A stretch of 64,000 bases of DNA, taken from Tubiluchus corallicola. Its lineage: Eukaryota > Priapulida > Priapulimorpha > Priapulimorphida > Tubiluchidae. How positions within the stretch are numbered: position 1 is the first letter of the stretch; each line of letters opens with the position of its first letter. The notes below the pieces were generated by a model. That model searched no databases, was not told the DNA's origin, and saw only the letters and a list, made by a program, of their open reading frames with translations. Of the stretch, positions 47,801 to 59,929 are shown in pieces. The position numbers and the translations under genes are program-made. The DNA is taken from NCBI GenBank assembly GCA_030141605.1, contig JAQGDQ010000206.1:28501-92500 (forward strand), in the 5' to 3' direction.

Positions 47801-48247
47801 AACACCCCGGTTAGATGGGCACTAGCGCCTACATTTCGCAAAAGCGATGTACAAAAAACAGGTGCTGTACTTTTCAGTTCAGAGGCCTTTGGTTGTAACG
47901 TAGTGTACACGTTCGTGAGCATGCGCGAGCACAGCGGTAAAATTGAAATTTGAATTTCAAACATAAAATTTACAGATTTTTGTATATCACATTGAATATT
48001 GTACAGTAGCACTGTACTTCAATTTTGGCTTATGCAAATACGTGCAACACGTTCAAGGAATGTTTGTGCTGTTGAAAATTACTTTCATTTGTGATGTCGT
48101 CACTAACTGCGCGCCCGGGATTAATTAAGTTTTTAACCTATTATTTAATTACCAGAAATACTTTGGCATTATCATTGGTGTTGAAATGCATAATTTTTGT
48201 CGTTCAAAATTGCTTGAGATATGAAAAATCATCCTGTTTTCCTTTAA
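47800..48247. mobile_element. AAAGGAAAAC family copy
   Basis: Starts at GGGCACTAGCGCCTACAT and ends ATCATCCTGTTTTCCTTT. Confidence 0.6.
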
Positions 48248-48565
48248 AATGTCACAACAAAATTTATATTATACATATATAGATATTCACAAAATGGTAT
48301 AAACTTTGTTGACCTTGGTAACTAGAATGCGGCATGCACGTTAACAGGTCAAGGTCATCAAACATTCAGTTTTTGGAATAACACTGCACAGATAACGTAA
48401 AACATGCATTCACGCTACTACACCAGCTGCAATGCAGTTCTTGCAATTGTTAATTTCTATAGTTCAAATCGTCTTGCAGAGTCTTCAGTTTGTGACTTTC
48501 AGTACTAATTCTTGTGTTAAGACTCGCAAAGAACTTAAATGATTGGCTATACCAAAAAGACGTTT

Positions 48566-49101
48566 AAAGGAAAACCGGACGATTGTGTAAACATTAGTTC
48601 AGAATAAAGAATGCTCTAAATATTGAAAACTACAATAGATTTTTTGAATCATTAATAATAATTACCTCGGATACTCAAATTTCGTTAAACTTTCAAAGCT
48701 ACGCGTGGCTCAGTGAATCTACTAAGATTGGCAGCGGCGCCTTTTTGTCACATTCGCGTGGCCGACAAATAGAAGGCGGTACCGCGATAACCATGATCAC
48801 GAACTGCTGTGTTAGTTTCATGACGTCATATGATGCAGAGCCCATTTTTCGTGACATCACGCGCTTAAGCAGTACTGTAACACTTATGCAAATGTGCTTG
48901 ACGCGCAAGAGAAGACGCCTGCCATTGCACAAACTGTGGTTAGTTTCTGACGCAAGCAATAGCTGTGTTAATTAACTTTCTAAGCTAATTATTCAAACAT
49001 AAGAAACAATTGCTAACTTTTATAGGCAAGAAAACGCATATTTTGGACAGTAAATTAAAATGAGATTGAGTCTAAACAATCATCCGGTTTTCCTTCAAGT
49101 A
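48566..49101. mobile_element. TIR element of the AAAGGAAAAC family
   Basis: Ends AAAGGAAAACCGGACGATTG and CAATCATCCGGTTTTCCTTC. Related sequences at about 3070-3412, 23758-24260 and 47800-48247. Its right end is 98 bp from the stop codon of the Cys-module gene. Target duplication unclear. Confidence 0.75.
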
Positions 49102-49198
49102 AAGACGTCAGATAACAAAAAGCATAAGTTAAAATTTATTTTGGATGTTTGGTGGATCAAAATAGCTCATCCCAATGGGGGAGGTGTCTTCCTCTTCG

Positions 49199-50439
49199 CT
49201 ATTTTTTCAGTTTTGTTGGCTGCCCTTCCATACCCTTCCTTGGCATCTCTAATGACTGACAGTTACATTTCCGAATTTGAATAAAGAGACGATAATTGTC
49301 CTCCCAATCTTTTAAAGGGCACACGAGTACCCCAGCAGCTGACACTCCTGAATAAAACGTTAAATTTGCATTGTAGTGGGACACTGTGTACGACTCTTTT
49401 ACAGAACTGGTTGCGTCCTCTTCTGCTTCATTGTAACTCAAGTTTACAAATGAGAACTTCATTACTTTAGGGAGGGTATCACTCCAGAGCCTACAATCCG
49501 TTTTGCATTTATTCCTACATTCTGTCTCAGTTCCACTTTTCTCCACACAGTTCTTCTCGCAAGTTGACTGACAATTACTGCCGTCATAGTCACCGCCTAA
49601 CGAGTGTCGCCGTCGTCGTCTGGTAAGTGGTGGCGTCAGCGTCGTCGCTGGAGACAATATTCTTGATTTGCAGATGGACTTGCTTTGTACCTTACAACTC
49701 TTTGCGCATTTCGCCCTGCATTTTTTCCTTTTTCTCCGCTTTTGACGTCCTTGGTATTTGGTACAGTCCCGCTGTTCACAGCCAGGCTGGCACTGCTTTG
49801 TGCCATCTTTTACGCAGTCGCAAAACGTCTTACAGTTTTCCCTACACGAGGGAATATTCCCACATCTTTTCTCACACTTGCATTGACAAGCGTATAATCT
49901 TTTGCAAATTCTCTTGCAGGTCTTGCGGCAGCGTCTTCTGCGCTTGCGTGGTTTTGTTCTATCACACTCTTCTTTACACGTGCTAGTACAGTTCGTGGCA
50001 ACTTCGCAAGATGGTTTTGGGGCAGTGGCGGGCTGAGATTTGATTTTTGGTGACGAAAGTTTCTTCCTAGCCTTGCCACACTTAAGTCTACGTCGTTTAC
50101 CAGATCCCACAATTCGACAGTTTACGATCAGTTGATTTTTCTTTCCATTGTCGAACAATATTAGTCGTTTTACTCTCTTCAGCTTCCTTTTCTGAACAGG
50201 ACTAACACTTTCGAACACTTTTAAAGTGACAGATGCAATGTCACATTGTGCTGGTGCCCCATCAATATTGAAAATTGCTGCAAGACAAGTGCTTCTTCCA
50301 GCTGGTTTTTCTCTGGATTTGTTGATTACGACGCCACAGTCTTTCAGTTCATTCCATCCTACATGTCTGGTGGTCTCTATGTTGATGCCATGTTGTTCCA
50401 TTATGTAATGCTTAGTGCAGTCTTCCTTGCAGATTGTTT
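49199..50439 (-). CDS. Cys-module protein exon 2
   Basis: 1241 nt, one long open frame starting in phase with TICKEDCTKHY before an internal Met at 50401. Frame upstream of the acceptor hits TGA 20 nt earlier, supporting the splice. An AATAAA on the minus strand about 60 nt past the stop (49135-49140) may serve as poly(A) signal. Confidence 0.78.
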
Positions 50440-51654
50440 CTGATGTGACCAGTAATAAAAATCATAGGGAAAAAGTTACAGGGGAAAAACTCGCAATTTT
50501 GCCTAGAAAGAAAGTCACAGGAAAAATTCATAACTAGGCTAAAGTTTACAATTACCACACACACAAGAAATTGGCTCGTGAAGCAGATTAGAATTAGGGC
50601 TAGGGTTAAAATAAGTTCCAAACTGCCATTTTCATGTACAAATTCTCTCATCAATTATTGCTTCCCTTATTTACTGATTATTTTTGTTTGAATGCTGAGA
50701 TACATAATTACGACACACGCTATAGACGTAACTATCATTACATGCAACACAAACGTTAGAAAATTTTCTATTAAATACAATGGCCCTTACATATGGAATT
50801 CAGTTGCTCTATCTATTAAAAATGCCAACTCGCTGTCTATATTTAAAAAAATTATAAATTAAACTTACTTGAAACATATAACTGATCACTCAATCATGAT
50901 TTGTTGTTTTTCATTTTCAAAAACTTCCCCTCTAGTATAATAATATTTTTATTACTTCCCACCCGTATTTATATTTGTATATATTGTAATATTGTATCAG
51001 TATATATTGTAATTTTTTCGTAACTAATTCTAGTGGCCTACCATAAGCTACCTTCTTAGGTCTCTAGAGCAGAATTCATATCAATTCATAATATTGTATC
51101 ACATTTTTGTATTAACAAAAATCGATTATCGATGCAAAAAAAAGTTAGGGTTGGGGTACAGCTAGGGTTAGGGTTACGGATAGGGTATTTAAATTGTGTG
51201 GGGAATTGTAAACTTCCTCCCACAACTAATTCTGGCTAGGGATAGGTTAGGGTTAGAGTTATTTCTTTTTCCCCGTGCCTTTTTCCCGTGAATTTTTCCT
51301 GGGGCTTTTTCGCCTGTGTTTCTTTTTACCTGAATTGGTTTCTGAGCCAATGGGACACGTTCCACCATAGCTTGAGAATATTCCTGTGTCAATTTCAACT
51401 TCCGTTTGTGATGTGTCAACTGGACGCGTAAAATCACAGGCGTTAGAAGAAGCATTAGCAGACAACTTGTTATTCGCGTGTGGTATTCCAGATACGGCGG
51501 ATTCAACAGAAAGCAGAAGAAATATTAGACATGCCAGAGATTTAGAACCACGTAAAACGTTGAGACGAATTGTTTTCAACCCATTATTGCAATAAATGCT
51601 TTGGTTAACTGCCAGTTTTTCGACTTCGCTAACACGTTTCGATAGAAAAATCAT
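49199..51654 (-). CDS. Predicted secreted basic protein with six C-x3-C-x3-C modules (two exons)
   Basis: Exon 1 51654-51330 (donor TTCAG|GTAAAA, phase 1) joins exon 2 50439-49199 (acceptor CACATCAG), 521 residues. Residues 39-56 (SLACLIFLLLSVESAVSG) form a hydrophobic core suitable for a late signal peptide or anchor. Residues about 173-232 form a Lys/Arg-rich hydrophobic segment; 253-365 and 398-424 are cysteine-rich. The cysteines fall into six C-x3-C-x3-C modules at 259/263/267, 279/283/287, 307/311/315, 349/353/357, 398/402/406 and 416/420/424, separated by runs such as RKRRRR and RRKRKK. A RRRRR tract at about 382-386 could be a proprotein-convertase site. The C-terminal 97 residues lack Cys modules and carry an NLS and an NLT sequon. 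I recognise no family and assign no function. The start is uncertain, since the hydrophobic core is 38 residues in; an upstream non-coding or coding exon is possible. Confidence 0.7.
50541..51240. repeat. Possible larger copy of the TTAGGG-bearing element
   Basis: Left AGTTTACAATTACCACACAC and right TTGTGTGGGGAATTGTAAAC are inverted partners about 675 bp apart, each next to GGGTTAGGG-like runs. Confidence 0.45.
51330..51654 (-). CDS. Cys-module protein exon 1
   Basis: 108 codons plus one base from the only available ATG. Contains the hydrophobic core and then a Ser/Thr-rich segment ending GTCPIGSETNS. The frame continues 23 codons past the donor before a stop, so a shorter unspliced product is conceivable. 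Confidence 0.6.
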
Positions 51655-52293
51655 TAGAATTAAATTTGTAAAATTGCTCTCTTAGTAAAATTGCTCCTTT
51701 AGCAGCATGGCTTTCTCGGTAGAATTAATTCGAACGTAATTTGAAATGCAAGCAGCGTCAAACAATTCATTCTAGAAGAACCATTGTTGATGCGGAAACC
51801 TAGAAATCTTTTTGGTAGAAATAACTGTTATATAGCTCTGATCTAATGCTAAGCTTTTTCATAGTTAAAGCCATTGGAGATGATCGTGAAAAGGTCAAAG
51901 GTTAAGGGTACGAGACAACACATTTGTGTACACTTGACATCGCCTCGCAGCCCATGCTGTTGTAATAGTAACAGCTTTAACAGCTAGCTAGAATCTTACG
52001 TAGTTCATTTTTTCTTGTTTCCAAGCAAGATCCTGCTAGTAAATTACTCTACGCACATACTAATGCACAATTAAATAAAGTCCACGCAAAATAACTGACG
52101 CAGCAGAAGGCTTTGCTTTACCCAAATGCCACGTGACGGTTGCAGTTAAAACGCGTTGCTGTGGTACACTTAACCTTTGACCTGAGCAACTGCGCGTACC
52201 CACAACGAAGCTGCCCACTAATGCCCACAACGAAAAGGCTTATTAGAAGGATTATGTCGTTAGCCACCATGTTTAGCTAGTTTCTCTTCACTG
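51655..52293. other. 5' flank of the Cys-module gene, no feature seen
   Basis: No TATA-type promoter could be singled out. Confidence 0.5.
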
Positions 52294-52650
52294 TCGTTCA
52301 GACTAGCCAGGTTTCTCGGCAAGTAACTCGCCAAGGATGTTCAGACAAGAGAGCAAAACTTGTTGCAACTGTCAGAGACACTCACTTTGCAAGAAGTGTT
52401 GAGAGCAACTCACCGTGGCGTTCACACTAGACAGTAACTCGTCGAGGAGTTTACACTAGACAGTAACTCGGCGAGGCGTTCACACTAGACAGTAACTCGT
52501 CGAGGAGTTTACACTAGACAGTAACTCGTCGAGGAGTTCACACTAGACAGTAACTCGTCGAGGAGTTTACACTAGACAGTAACTCGTCGAGGAGTTTACA
52601 CTAGACAGTAACTCGTCGAGGCGTTCACACTAAGCAGCAAATTAACTTAC
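52294..52650. mobile_element. GTTCACACTAGACAGTAACTC family with 29-bp array
   Basis: Left end GTCGTTCAGACTAGCCAGG; about eight 29-bp units of TTACACTAGACAGTAACTCG from about 52410 to 52635. Confidence 0.75.
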
Positions 52651-52751
52651 AGCGAGTGTGGCAGAGCTTGCAATAACAGACACTGTTACTACCCGGCTTT
52701 TACCCCGGGCCAGGCAGGGCAACAGCGGGTACTATTTCTAAAATCTTTGGT

Positions 52752-52858
52752 ATGAGCCGGCAGCAGTATCGAACTCACGACCTCCCAAACGGAACTCACG
52801 ACGCCCTAGACGGATTCCGACCTCCCGGACGCGTTACCACTAGACTATACCATCTGGT
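52752..52858 (-). other. tRNA-like (SINE-head-like) sequence
   Basis: Minus strand TGGTATAGTCTAGTGGTAAC, then GTGAGTTCGATACTGCTGCC and CATACC, i.e. A-box and B-box like motifs and loosely pairing ends, but with a duplicated middle. Not a functional tRNA as it stands. Confidence 0.4.
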
Positions 52859-53074
52859 CAAATTGTTGAAATTACTTGGTGAAAACTTTCTATGTATGTT
52901 TTCAACTTTGTGGTTTTCCAGTCGCTTGACCAAGAAGTTCCAGCAGAATAACTAATGAACAAACAGCCTGGAAACAACAAGATTTCTAGAAGCAAAAATT
53001 CAAAAGCCTTGATTTACTCGAAATCTTAGTTAAGATTTGTCTACTGTGTCTGGGCATTTGTTTATTTATTCATT

Positions 53075-53085
53075 CATTAGTTCAT

Positions 53086-53176
<91 letters not shown>

Positions 53177-53290
53177 TGTATTTATGTATTTATGTATTTA
53201 TGTATTTATTTATTTATTTATTTATTTATTTATTCTTTCATTCGTTCATGCATTATTTTCTATCTTTATTTGTTTACTTATTTATTTATT
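53075..53290. repeat. (TTTA)n microsatellite
   Basis: Almost pure TTTA from about 53085 to 53240 with a TTTATGTA stretch inside. The open frame across it is spurious. Confidence 0.97.
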
Positions 53291-53461
53291 GAAAGTAATC
53301 GCCACCTGTGTGTGTCACGTATACGCAGGAAAACAATCTTAAAACTCATTTTATAAAGATTTAGAATTACAGTTAATACTTACTGCCCTTAAATTCTTTC
53401 TTCTGGAATTATCGGTGGATTAGGCCTATAAAGGATTGAATTTAGGACCTTTCATGATAAC

Positions 53462-53537
53462 TGGGGCGGTAATCTAGTGGTTTCTATATTCGTCTTGTAA
53501 GAGAAACGTCCCAGGTTCAACTCCGGGCCTTTCTGTC
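53462..53537 (+). other. tRNA-like sequence
   Basis: GGGGCGGTAATCTAGTGGTT, a CTTGTAA anticodon-like loop and AGGTTCAACTCCGGGC (B box). Acceptor pairing is poor, so a tRNA-derived repeat or pseudogene is likelier than a gene. Confidence 0.35.
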
Positions 53538-54759
53538 CCGTCTTTCTCGTATTTATTTTCCTTTGGAGAAGTTTGACTTCAAAAATTTAGCAACATAGTA
53601 CGTTTACTGCAGCGTCAATAGTAATTTTGAAGCCAACTTCGTAAATCACCCAAACCATCGTATCACACCACAAACACTTACTTGCCGCGCTTCCTTAAAT
53701 GAGCAGCAGGGCATCGTAACGATGTTTATTATTATTATTATTATATTTTTTACGGCCGGCACTATAATAGTTAATGCAATGCTGGCTAATTTAGTAATGA
53801 GAAAAACAGTTTCGTATTCTCGAGTGAGTTATTATGTATTAGTTGCACAATCGTTTTATTTTTGTAGCAAATGAAGTGCCACTTTTTAGCTCCATGGATA
53901 TTTTATATCTGTCTTTATTATGCTGATAAAAGTTCGGTCACCCTGAAAACAGTTTCATAAATTTTAATGCAGTTATAAAAACTGTCTAACTGAAACTTGC
54001 CCAGATATGCAGCCAATAGCTGTTACTGTTATTAAATTGTACCACGCCACATGCAGTTATAAGTGTTCTTCCTATAAATTGCCCATATGTATATTGACAT
54101 TAAATTACATTCGCATGATATTATATAATTATTATTATTATAACATTTTCTTTGAAACCAGCAGTGTAATCGATGCTGGTGAAATTAATAATAATGCACA
54201 GACCGGTTTTTCCTTGGACAACATTGTATGCGTATTTGCAAAATAATTTTATTTTTATAACCAATAAAATTCAAGATTTCGGCTTTATTTTGCGTTTATT
54301 TTTTATATTAATGAAGGTTCTGTTTGAAATATTGAAGTAATATTCAATTAAAGATACCTCAGCTTATCAATAATCACTTGTATTCTAATATTTTAACACA
54401 CTACAAGCAGTTAATGGATTTGTTTCCTCAAATTGCTTTGGATCATTTCACAGGCAAGTTGAAAGTTTGTATACGTTGCTAACACACACGATAAAAGATT
54501 TTGTTTAGTTTACTGTTTTTCAATTAATTTTTCACATACGTATAAAAATATTTTGATATTCGATAGTAAAAAGGAATGAGCAAAAACGCCAAAAGTATAT
54601 ATCACATAAATTTTTACTAAAATCATCAATTCCTACTTTTTTTCACAAAACATCATACTATTATTAACAAAGTCAAGGTAACAACATTGTCATCGTTTGG
54701 AAAACTTTAAAGAACTTTCGTCACATTGCGCCAGAAATGTGCAAAAAGATTTCGACACA
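53538..54759. other. No gene seen
   Basis: AT-rich with TTA runs at 53728-53742 and 54128-54142. Confidence 0.6.
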
Positions 54760-55220
54760 AACTTCTTCGAAACAAGCTCTTTTAGACAAGGGTTTGGACA
54801 GAGCGTGGTTGGAGACACACGACCTTGGACGCACGCAGATTGGACTCAGGACACAAGATGACTGGACACTGGATTGTCTGGACACAAATGAGTTTCAACA
54901 TGGTCAAATTTGGATGCAAGTTCTTGAGGACCCTGTAGTTTAGACAAGATACAGGTTAGATTGAGGAACAGTTGGGGACAAGAACGGAAGTATCGAAGCA
55001 ATGTTTTCGAAAAGAAGTATTAGGACACACGTGCATTTAAACGCTGAACAAATGTGTGTGTCCAAGCAGGGATCCGAAAATGTGTCCTGTCCAAACGTGC
55101 TTGTGCTAAAATGTATTATGTCCTGTCATCTGTCAAAACGTCCTGCTTTTAAACTAACCCGTGTCCAAATGCTAGATGTTTTGAATCAAAATCTCACGCG
55201 TGTCCAAATTCTCTGTCTGT
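54760..55220. repeat. Degenerate GGACAC / GTGTCC foldback region
   Basis: Left half to about 55030 is dense in GGACAC, GGACA and AGACAAG; right half is dense in GTGTCC, TGTCC and CTGTC. Confidence 0.5.
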
Positions 55221-56727
55221 CAGTGACGTAGCTAAAAGTGGAACACATTTTTCAAAATTGGCGGCTTTTCAACAATGGAGTCATTACTTTAATTGACCAA
55301 CTTGCCTTACGTGTTTTTGACATGAGCCTGGATTTATGCAACTCATTTGTCAAGGTTGACTGGTTAAACCAAGGATCAAATTGTTGCCCCAAATCTAATT
55401 ATTATAATATATTCCTGTCACAAGATTGTCTAGAAACAATTGTCTAGTAGTAGGCCTGCTGTCGATTACGTAATTGCAAAGGTAAGGTTCAGTCTCTTTA
55501 CGTTTTTCCGTATACGTATTATACGTAACTAAAGTAACTTATGCAAAATAACAATCGTGTACTTCCTTTAAAACCGTATCTTCCTCTTGTTTTGATTTTA
55601 AACACAAAATGAAAATATATAATAAATGCGTTTGAAAACCGTTTGGTATCATATATGTCACGGCGCCTTATTTACGTACTTGCTTTCCCTAGCTTTAGAG
55701 CCCGACGACGCCCCCTGCTGTGCGCAAGCGTCCTGTCTCCAAACTTGCGCATGCGCAAATGAAGCTGCGTGGAAAATTGCTATCGGTTCACTTGTATCGA
55801 AAAAGTTTGTGTACAAAAACAATCCTCGTTGAATATATGTGCAGTTTATACAGTATACATGCAATACAGCAATCATTACAAATTTTAAATAATTGAATTT
55901 TGATTGTTTTATAAAATCTAAAATCGTCATACGTTGTACAGTAAAATTACAATAAAAATAGCATGGAATTTGTGGTAGTAAGAACAACAGACAGATAGAA
56001 TAAAGTCGGCTGATTATACAATAGGGCATGATAATGATATAGAGCTATCTAAAAATATACTAGTTTGTACTATAAGACACTCACTTCAACAAAAACGACT
56101 AACAACGAACGATTTATGTTACTTATACGGTGTGACTATACTCACGAACAAAGGAAATTTTTTTATTGATCACCTTAGTTCGCTTACGTTTACTGTTTAA
56201 ACGAGACGTGGAAGAGGAAAATGGACATTGGCTACTCTGGGCTCAGATTGCTGAATGGATAAAAGTTTGTAGTTAAAATAAGGCCTCTGGCTCCTCGCGT
56301 GCCCACCCCCATTATATAATTCGAGAACAACACTCATAGAATGCATTTAATGAAACAACATCACCATCTATATAAAGAGAAGTAATTCATAAGTTGTATG
56401 TAATATCGTATTGAGAACAGCTTTGTGATTTTTACGCTTAAACGTGCAAAAGTTTCTGCCCAAAAAGTTGAACTTATAATTCAAGGGAGCAAAAAATTCG
56501 ACCGAATTGTTCCAAATTTCCAATAATTAGTCAAAATGCACTTTTTTGCAAATGCAAAAGTTTCGTATGTTGAAAGGAATTTTTTAAATTTTGGCAAAAA
56601 TCCCTGCTTTGAAACAGCGAAGTTTTCACAGCCCACGATATAAATTTAATAGATAGATAATAGATAGAAACACACACAAATGTTTAGAAACACAGGAATA
56701 TTACTCAAATCAATATTGAAACTAAAG
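55221..56727. other. No gene seen
   Basis: Short frames only, without resemblance to known families. Confidence 0.6.
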
Positions 56728-57050
56728 GCGTGTTCAGCCTAGCGAGTTTTCCCTCTGCTTTGCAAGTTACTGTCAGTAACTTATTGCAAACTCTTCCAAA
56801 GTTGCTGCGAGTTCATTTACTATCTAGTGTGAACGCCTCGGCGAGTTACTATCTAGTGAGAACGCCTCGGCGAGTTACTGTCTAGTATGAACGCCTCGGG
56901 GAGTTACTCTCGACACTTCTCGCAGTGAATACAGGAGTGAATATCATCTCGTACTTACTGTCGGAGAGTAACTCGCAGCAATAGTCTGAATATGCTTGCA
57001 AGTTACTTGGTGAGTTACATGGAAAGAAAACTCGTTAGTGTGAACGAGTC
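56728..57050. mobile_element. GTTCACACTAGACAGTAACTC family, inverted copy
   Basis: Begins AAAGGCGTGTTCAGCCTAGC, ends AAACTCGTTAGTGTGAACG; contains three units of the reversed motif GCGAGTTACTATCTAGTG. Confidence 0.75.
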
Positions 57051-57335
57051 GTAACAATTGTAACATTCTACATGCTGTTCGGTGGGACTCATCCTTCATA
57101 AATTATATTCACATTATAACTTGAATATAACACTACACAATATATGCCAACTACTGATTGTACACAGAGTTACAGACACACACAACACTTTATAATTATT
57201 AGAAAAATCCTATTAATCTTAATCAGTTACTTCTACTTAGAGGACAAGAAAAGGCCTAGTTAAAGCAAGTCTCAGAAAATTTTCGGTTAAGAATTGTATC
57301 GGTTAGAGGCAATCTTAAGCGTTTATCGTACTCAC

Positions 57336-57602
57336 GTTAAAAGAATTTCCTGTTTGTTTTCATTTTAAATACTCCCGCGAGACTTTCACGGTGGCGCCAT
57401 GTTAGATGGCGTCACAAAACCACAACACAAATCTTTATAGTACATGTGCTCAGAACTCACTGCGACTGTGTTCGTGTGATGTCATTCCACGTGATCAGTC
57501 ACATGCTGGCTTTTCAATTGGCGGATTAAATGAAACATGTCTGCGGCAACGTTTACTGCAGCGGTTGAAATACTTTACATAAAATGAAGTAAATGCGAAA
57601 AC
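57336..57602. promoter_or_regulatory. Candidate bidirectional promoter with two divergent donor sites
   Basis: Centre 57371-57415 has CTCCCGCGAGAC (Kaiso-type core) and GCGCCATGTTAGATGGCG (two inverted YY1-like sites). A GTGAGTA donor faces left at 57335 (minus) and another faces right at 57603 (plus). The left one could lead to the Cys-module gene; no partner is seen for the right one. Confidence 0.35.
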
Positions 57603-58058
57603 GTGAGTAGTTTATTGCTTAAGATTATACTTAGGTGATATGATGTTTTATTGCGAATTTTCTGAGGCTTACTTTGGTTGACCTTTTTTTGCCCTTTAAT
57701 CATGGGCATAAACGAACAAATATTTAAACACTTAGCTGCAGTCTGCAGACTGAGAAATAGCCTTAACTGCCTGTCAATAATATTGAATTTTAAACTAAAT
57801 AAGAGCTAGGTATTGATTCTTTATTTTAGTCTATATGACAATCTATGCATATTCACCAAAAGAAGCTGTATACTAATGTCAAGAACAATTGTACAAGAAT
57901 AATAATTGTGGCATAAAATTGAAATATTAGAACACTATTATAACTATTTAGAAAGATTAGAAAACTAGAAATTAGAAAGTTAGAAATTAGAAAATCCATT
58001 AACAAATAACTTCACAAGACAATATAATATACAGGGTGTCTGAAGACAATACAACATA

Positions 58059-58594
58059 CAGGGTGTCTCAGAAAGCAATATAGCTACACCTTACATTTTC
58101 TATATTATTTAACAATCAAAGCAAAATGTTTGAGAATTTGTACAGATGAAAGATTTAGCAATTATTTTAGTAAAATTAGACAAAAATCTGGAAAGAACTA
58201 CTGCACTAGTAGGTTTTATCACCATTTTCAGGTAACGAAAGAGTTGTAGAAACCAATCCAATGACAAGTCGGCCATCTTGCATTGAGAAATTCCGTAAAT
58301 GAGTGGAGAGGAAGGGCTCCATCTTGTCGAAAAACTGCACTGCTAAATGTAAGAAAATAGTGTGGTCTATATGGTGCTTTGAATTGACGGCGAACTAGTA
58401 CCTCATGATGGGCTGATTTTGGACCTCATTTCTAACACGGCTGTCATCGCCATAGCAACGAGGTTACAGTCAAATAATAACATAGACAGCTCCCAAAGAC
58501 CCCTTTTAATGCATGTAAAGAGCTTGTCGAGATTGGACAAAGCTTAAAAAGAAAATTAGAAATCAAAGTGTATAGTGACTTTTGAGACACCCTG
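58059..58594. mobile_element. TA-flanked MITE M1, inverted copy
   Basis: Ends CAGGGTGTCTCAGAAAGCAA and GTGACTTTTGAGACACCCTG. A second partial left end sits just upstream at 58032. A lone similar end is at about 36676. Confidence 0.8.
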
Positions 58595-59929
58595 TGTAAG
58601 TATAACATAGATCTATATTAGATCAGTACCTCACATTTGAAACAATTATAGACTATTTACGATAATATACTTGCCTCCTAATGATTTTTACACAATTAAT
58701 TATTCACAAACTATAATTTTAATTTGATAATTATTATAATAATATTAAAGATAGTCTTTTTGCATTATACACTAGCGTCACAATGTCAGTTTAAAGATAG
58801 AACATGGTAATTTTGCTTCATGGAAATCGTAGGGGCGAACGTGCCAGAACACGAAAACTAATTTTGCTAAAAAATATACAGCATAGCAAAAACAGCAAAA
58901 GCTAAATATTCGCCCAATTATACCAATATAACACTAGCAACCCGGTACAGGGCAGTTTTTTATCTAAATCTATGCAAAAAAGCAGAACAAAAATGTAAAT
59001 AAAAGTTTTGTATATGTAGAAAAAAAGCTAATCTAAAAGGGGGAATGTTATGTGGAAGCGATTAACTATCATCCGTGCAGTGCAAAAAACACACAAGGCG
59101 GCCATATTTATATAAAAGCTCTAAAAGAAATCGCTAATTTCACTAAAAAACATTTATCACTTCATGTAAACATGCTCAAGTTCATCATGAAATAACAAAC
59201 AATTAGCTATGAGAAGCTCACAAGGTAATTTGTCAAAACGAACTTTTTAGTTAGTAATTTTTATAAATAAAAATATGCTCATTACGTCACTAAAATGTCA
59301 AGATCACAATCTGTAAGTATTACAGTATACAAAGAACAATCAACTTTTAATTTTAAATCAAACTTATTAGATTAAAATAATAGGCATACAATACATATTA
59401 AATAACCTCTTATAATGTTGCTATAATAGCTATTAATGTATTCTTAAATTATAGACTTAAAAAGCTCACATTTTATTTTTGTAAGAAAGTGCGCCGCCTG
59501 AACAAAGTATTGGGTAAAGCTACGTCATGAGTGTTATATTTGCGAACTTTTTGCTTTATACTGTACAAACTAATTATGCAATTATTGTCGATATAAAATT
59601 TTCACATTTTGGTAGTGTCCACTGCTTTTTTACTGTAGTAATTTTTATAATAATAAATTGAATAAGCGGTAATTCGACTTGAAACAACAGTCGTAAAAGT
59701 TTGTTACTAAAACTTTGCATAGATGGCGCTCGTCGTTTTTTGTGTGCTTGGTTTTGCAACGTTTATACACCAAGCCCAGAGTTGGTCATACTAAAGCTTT
59801 TTTATCTGTGTCTTAAAACAGTTAAACTCTAAGTTTATATTTAAAACGAGAAATTTGAGTGTAATTCAGTGTAATTTTATAATGCATACTGATGGATTGA
59901 ACAAAAAATGTGAAAGACTCGGAACTTAG
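58595..59929. other. No gene seen
   Basis: AT-rich, no repeat unit recognised. Confidence 0.6.

Noticed and set aside
49627-50408. Plus-strand and alternate minus frames
   Set aside because: Shadows of the Cys-module gene.
53037-53342. Hydrophobic FIYL-repeat frame
   Set aside because: Translation of the TTTA microsatellite.
54737-54943. 68-residue frame with start codon
   Set aside because: Falls in the GGACAC-rich foldback; composition driven by the motif, no homology recognised.
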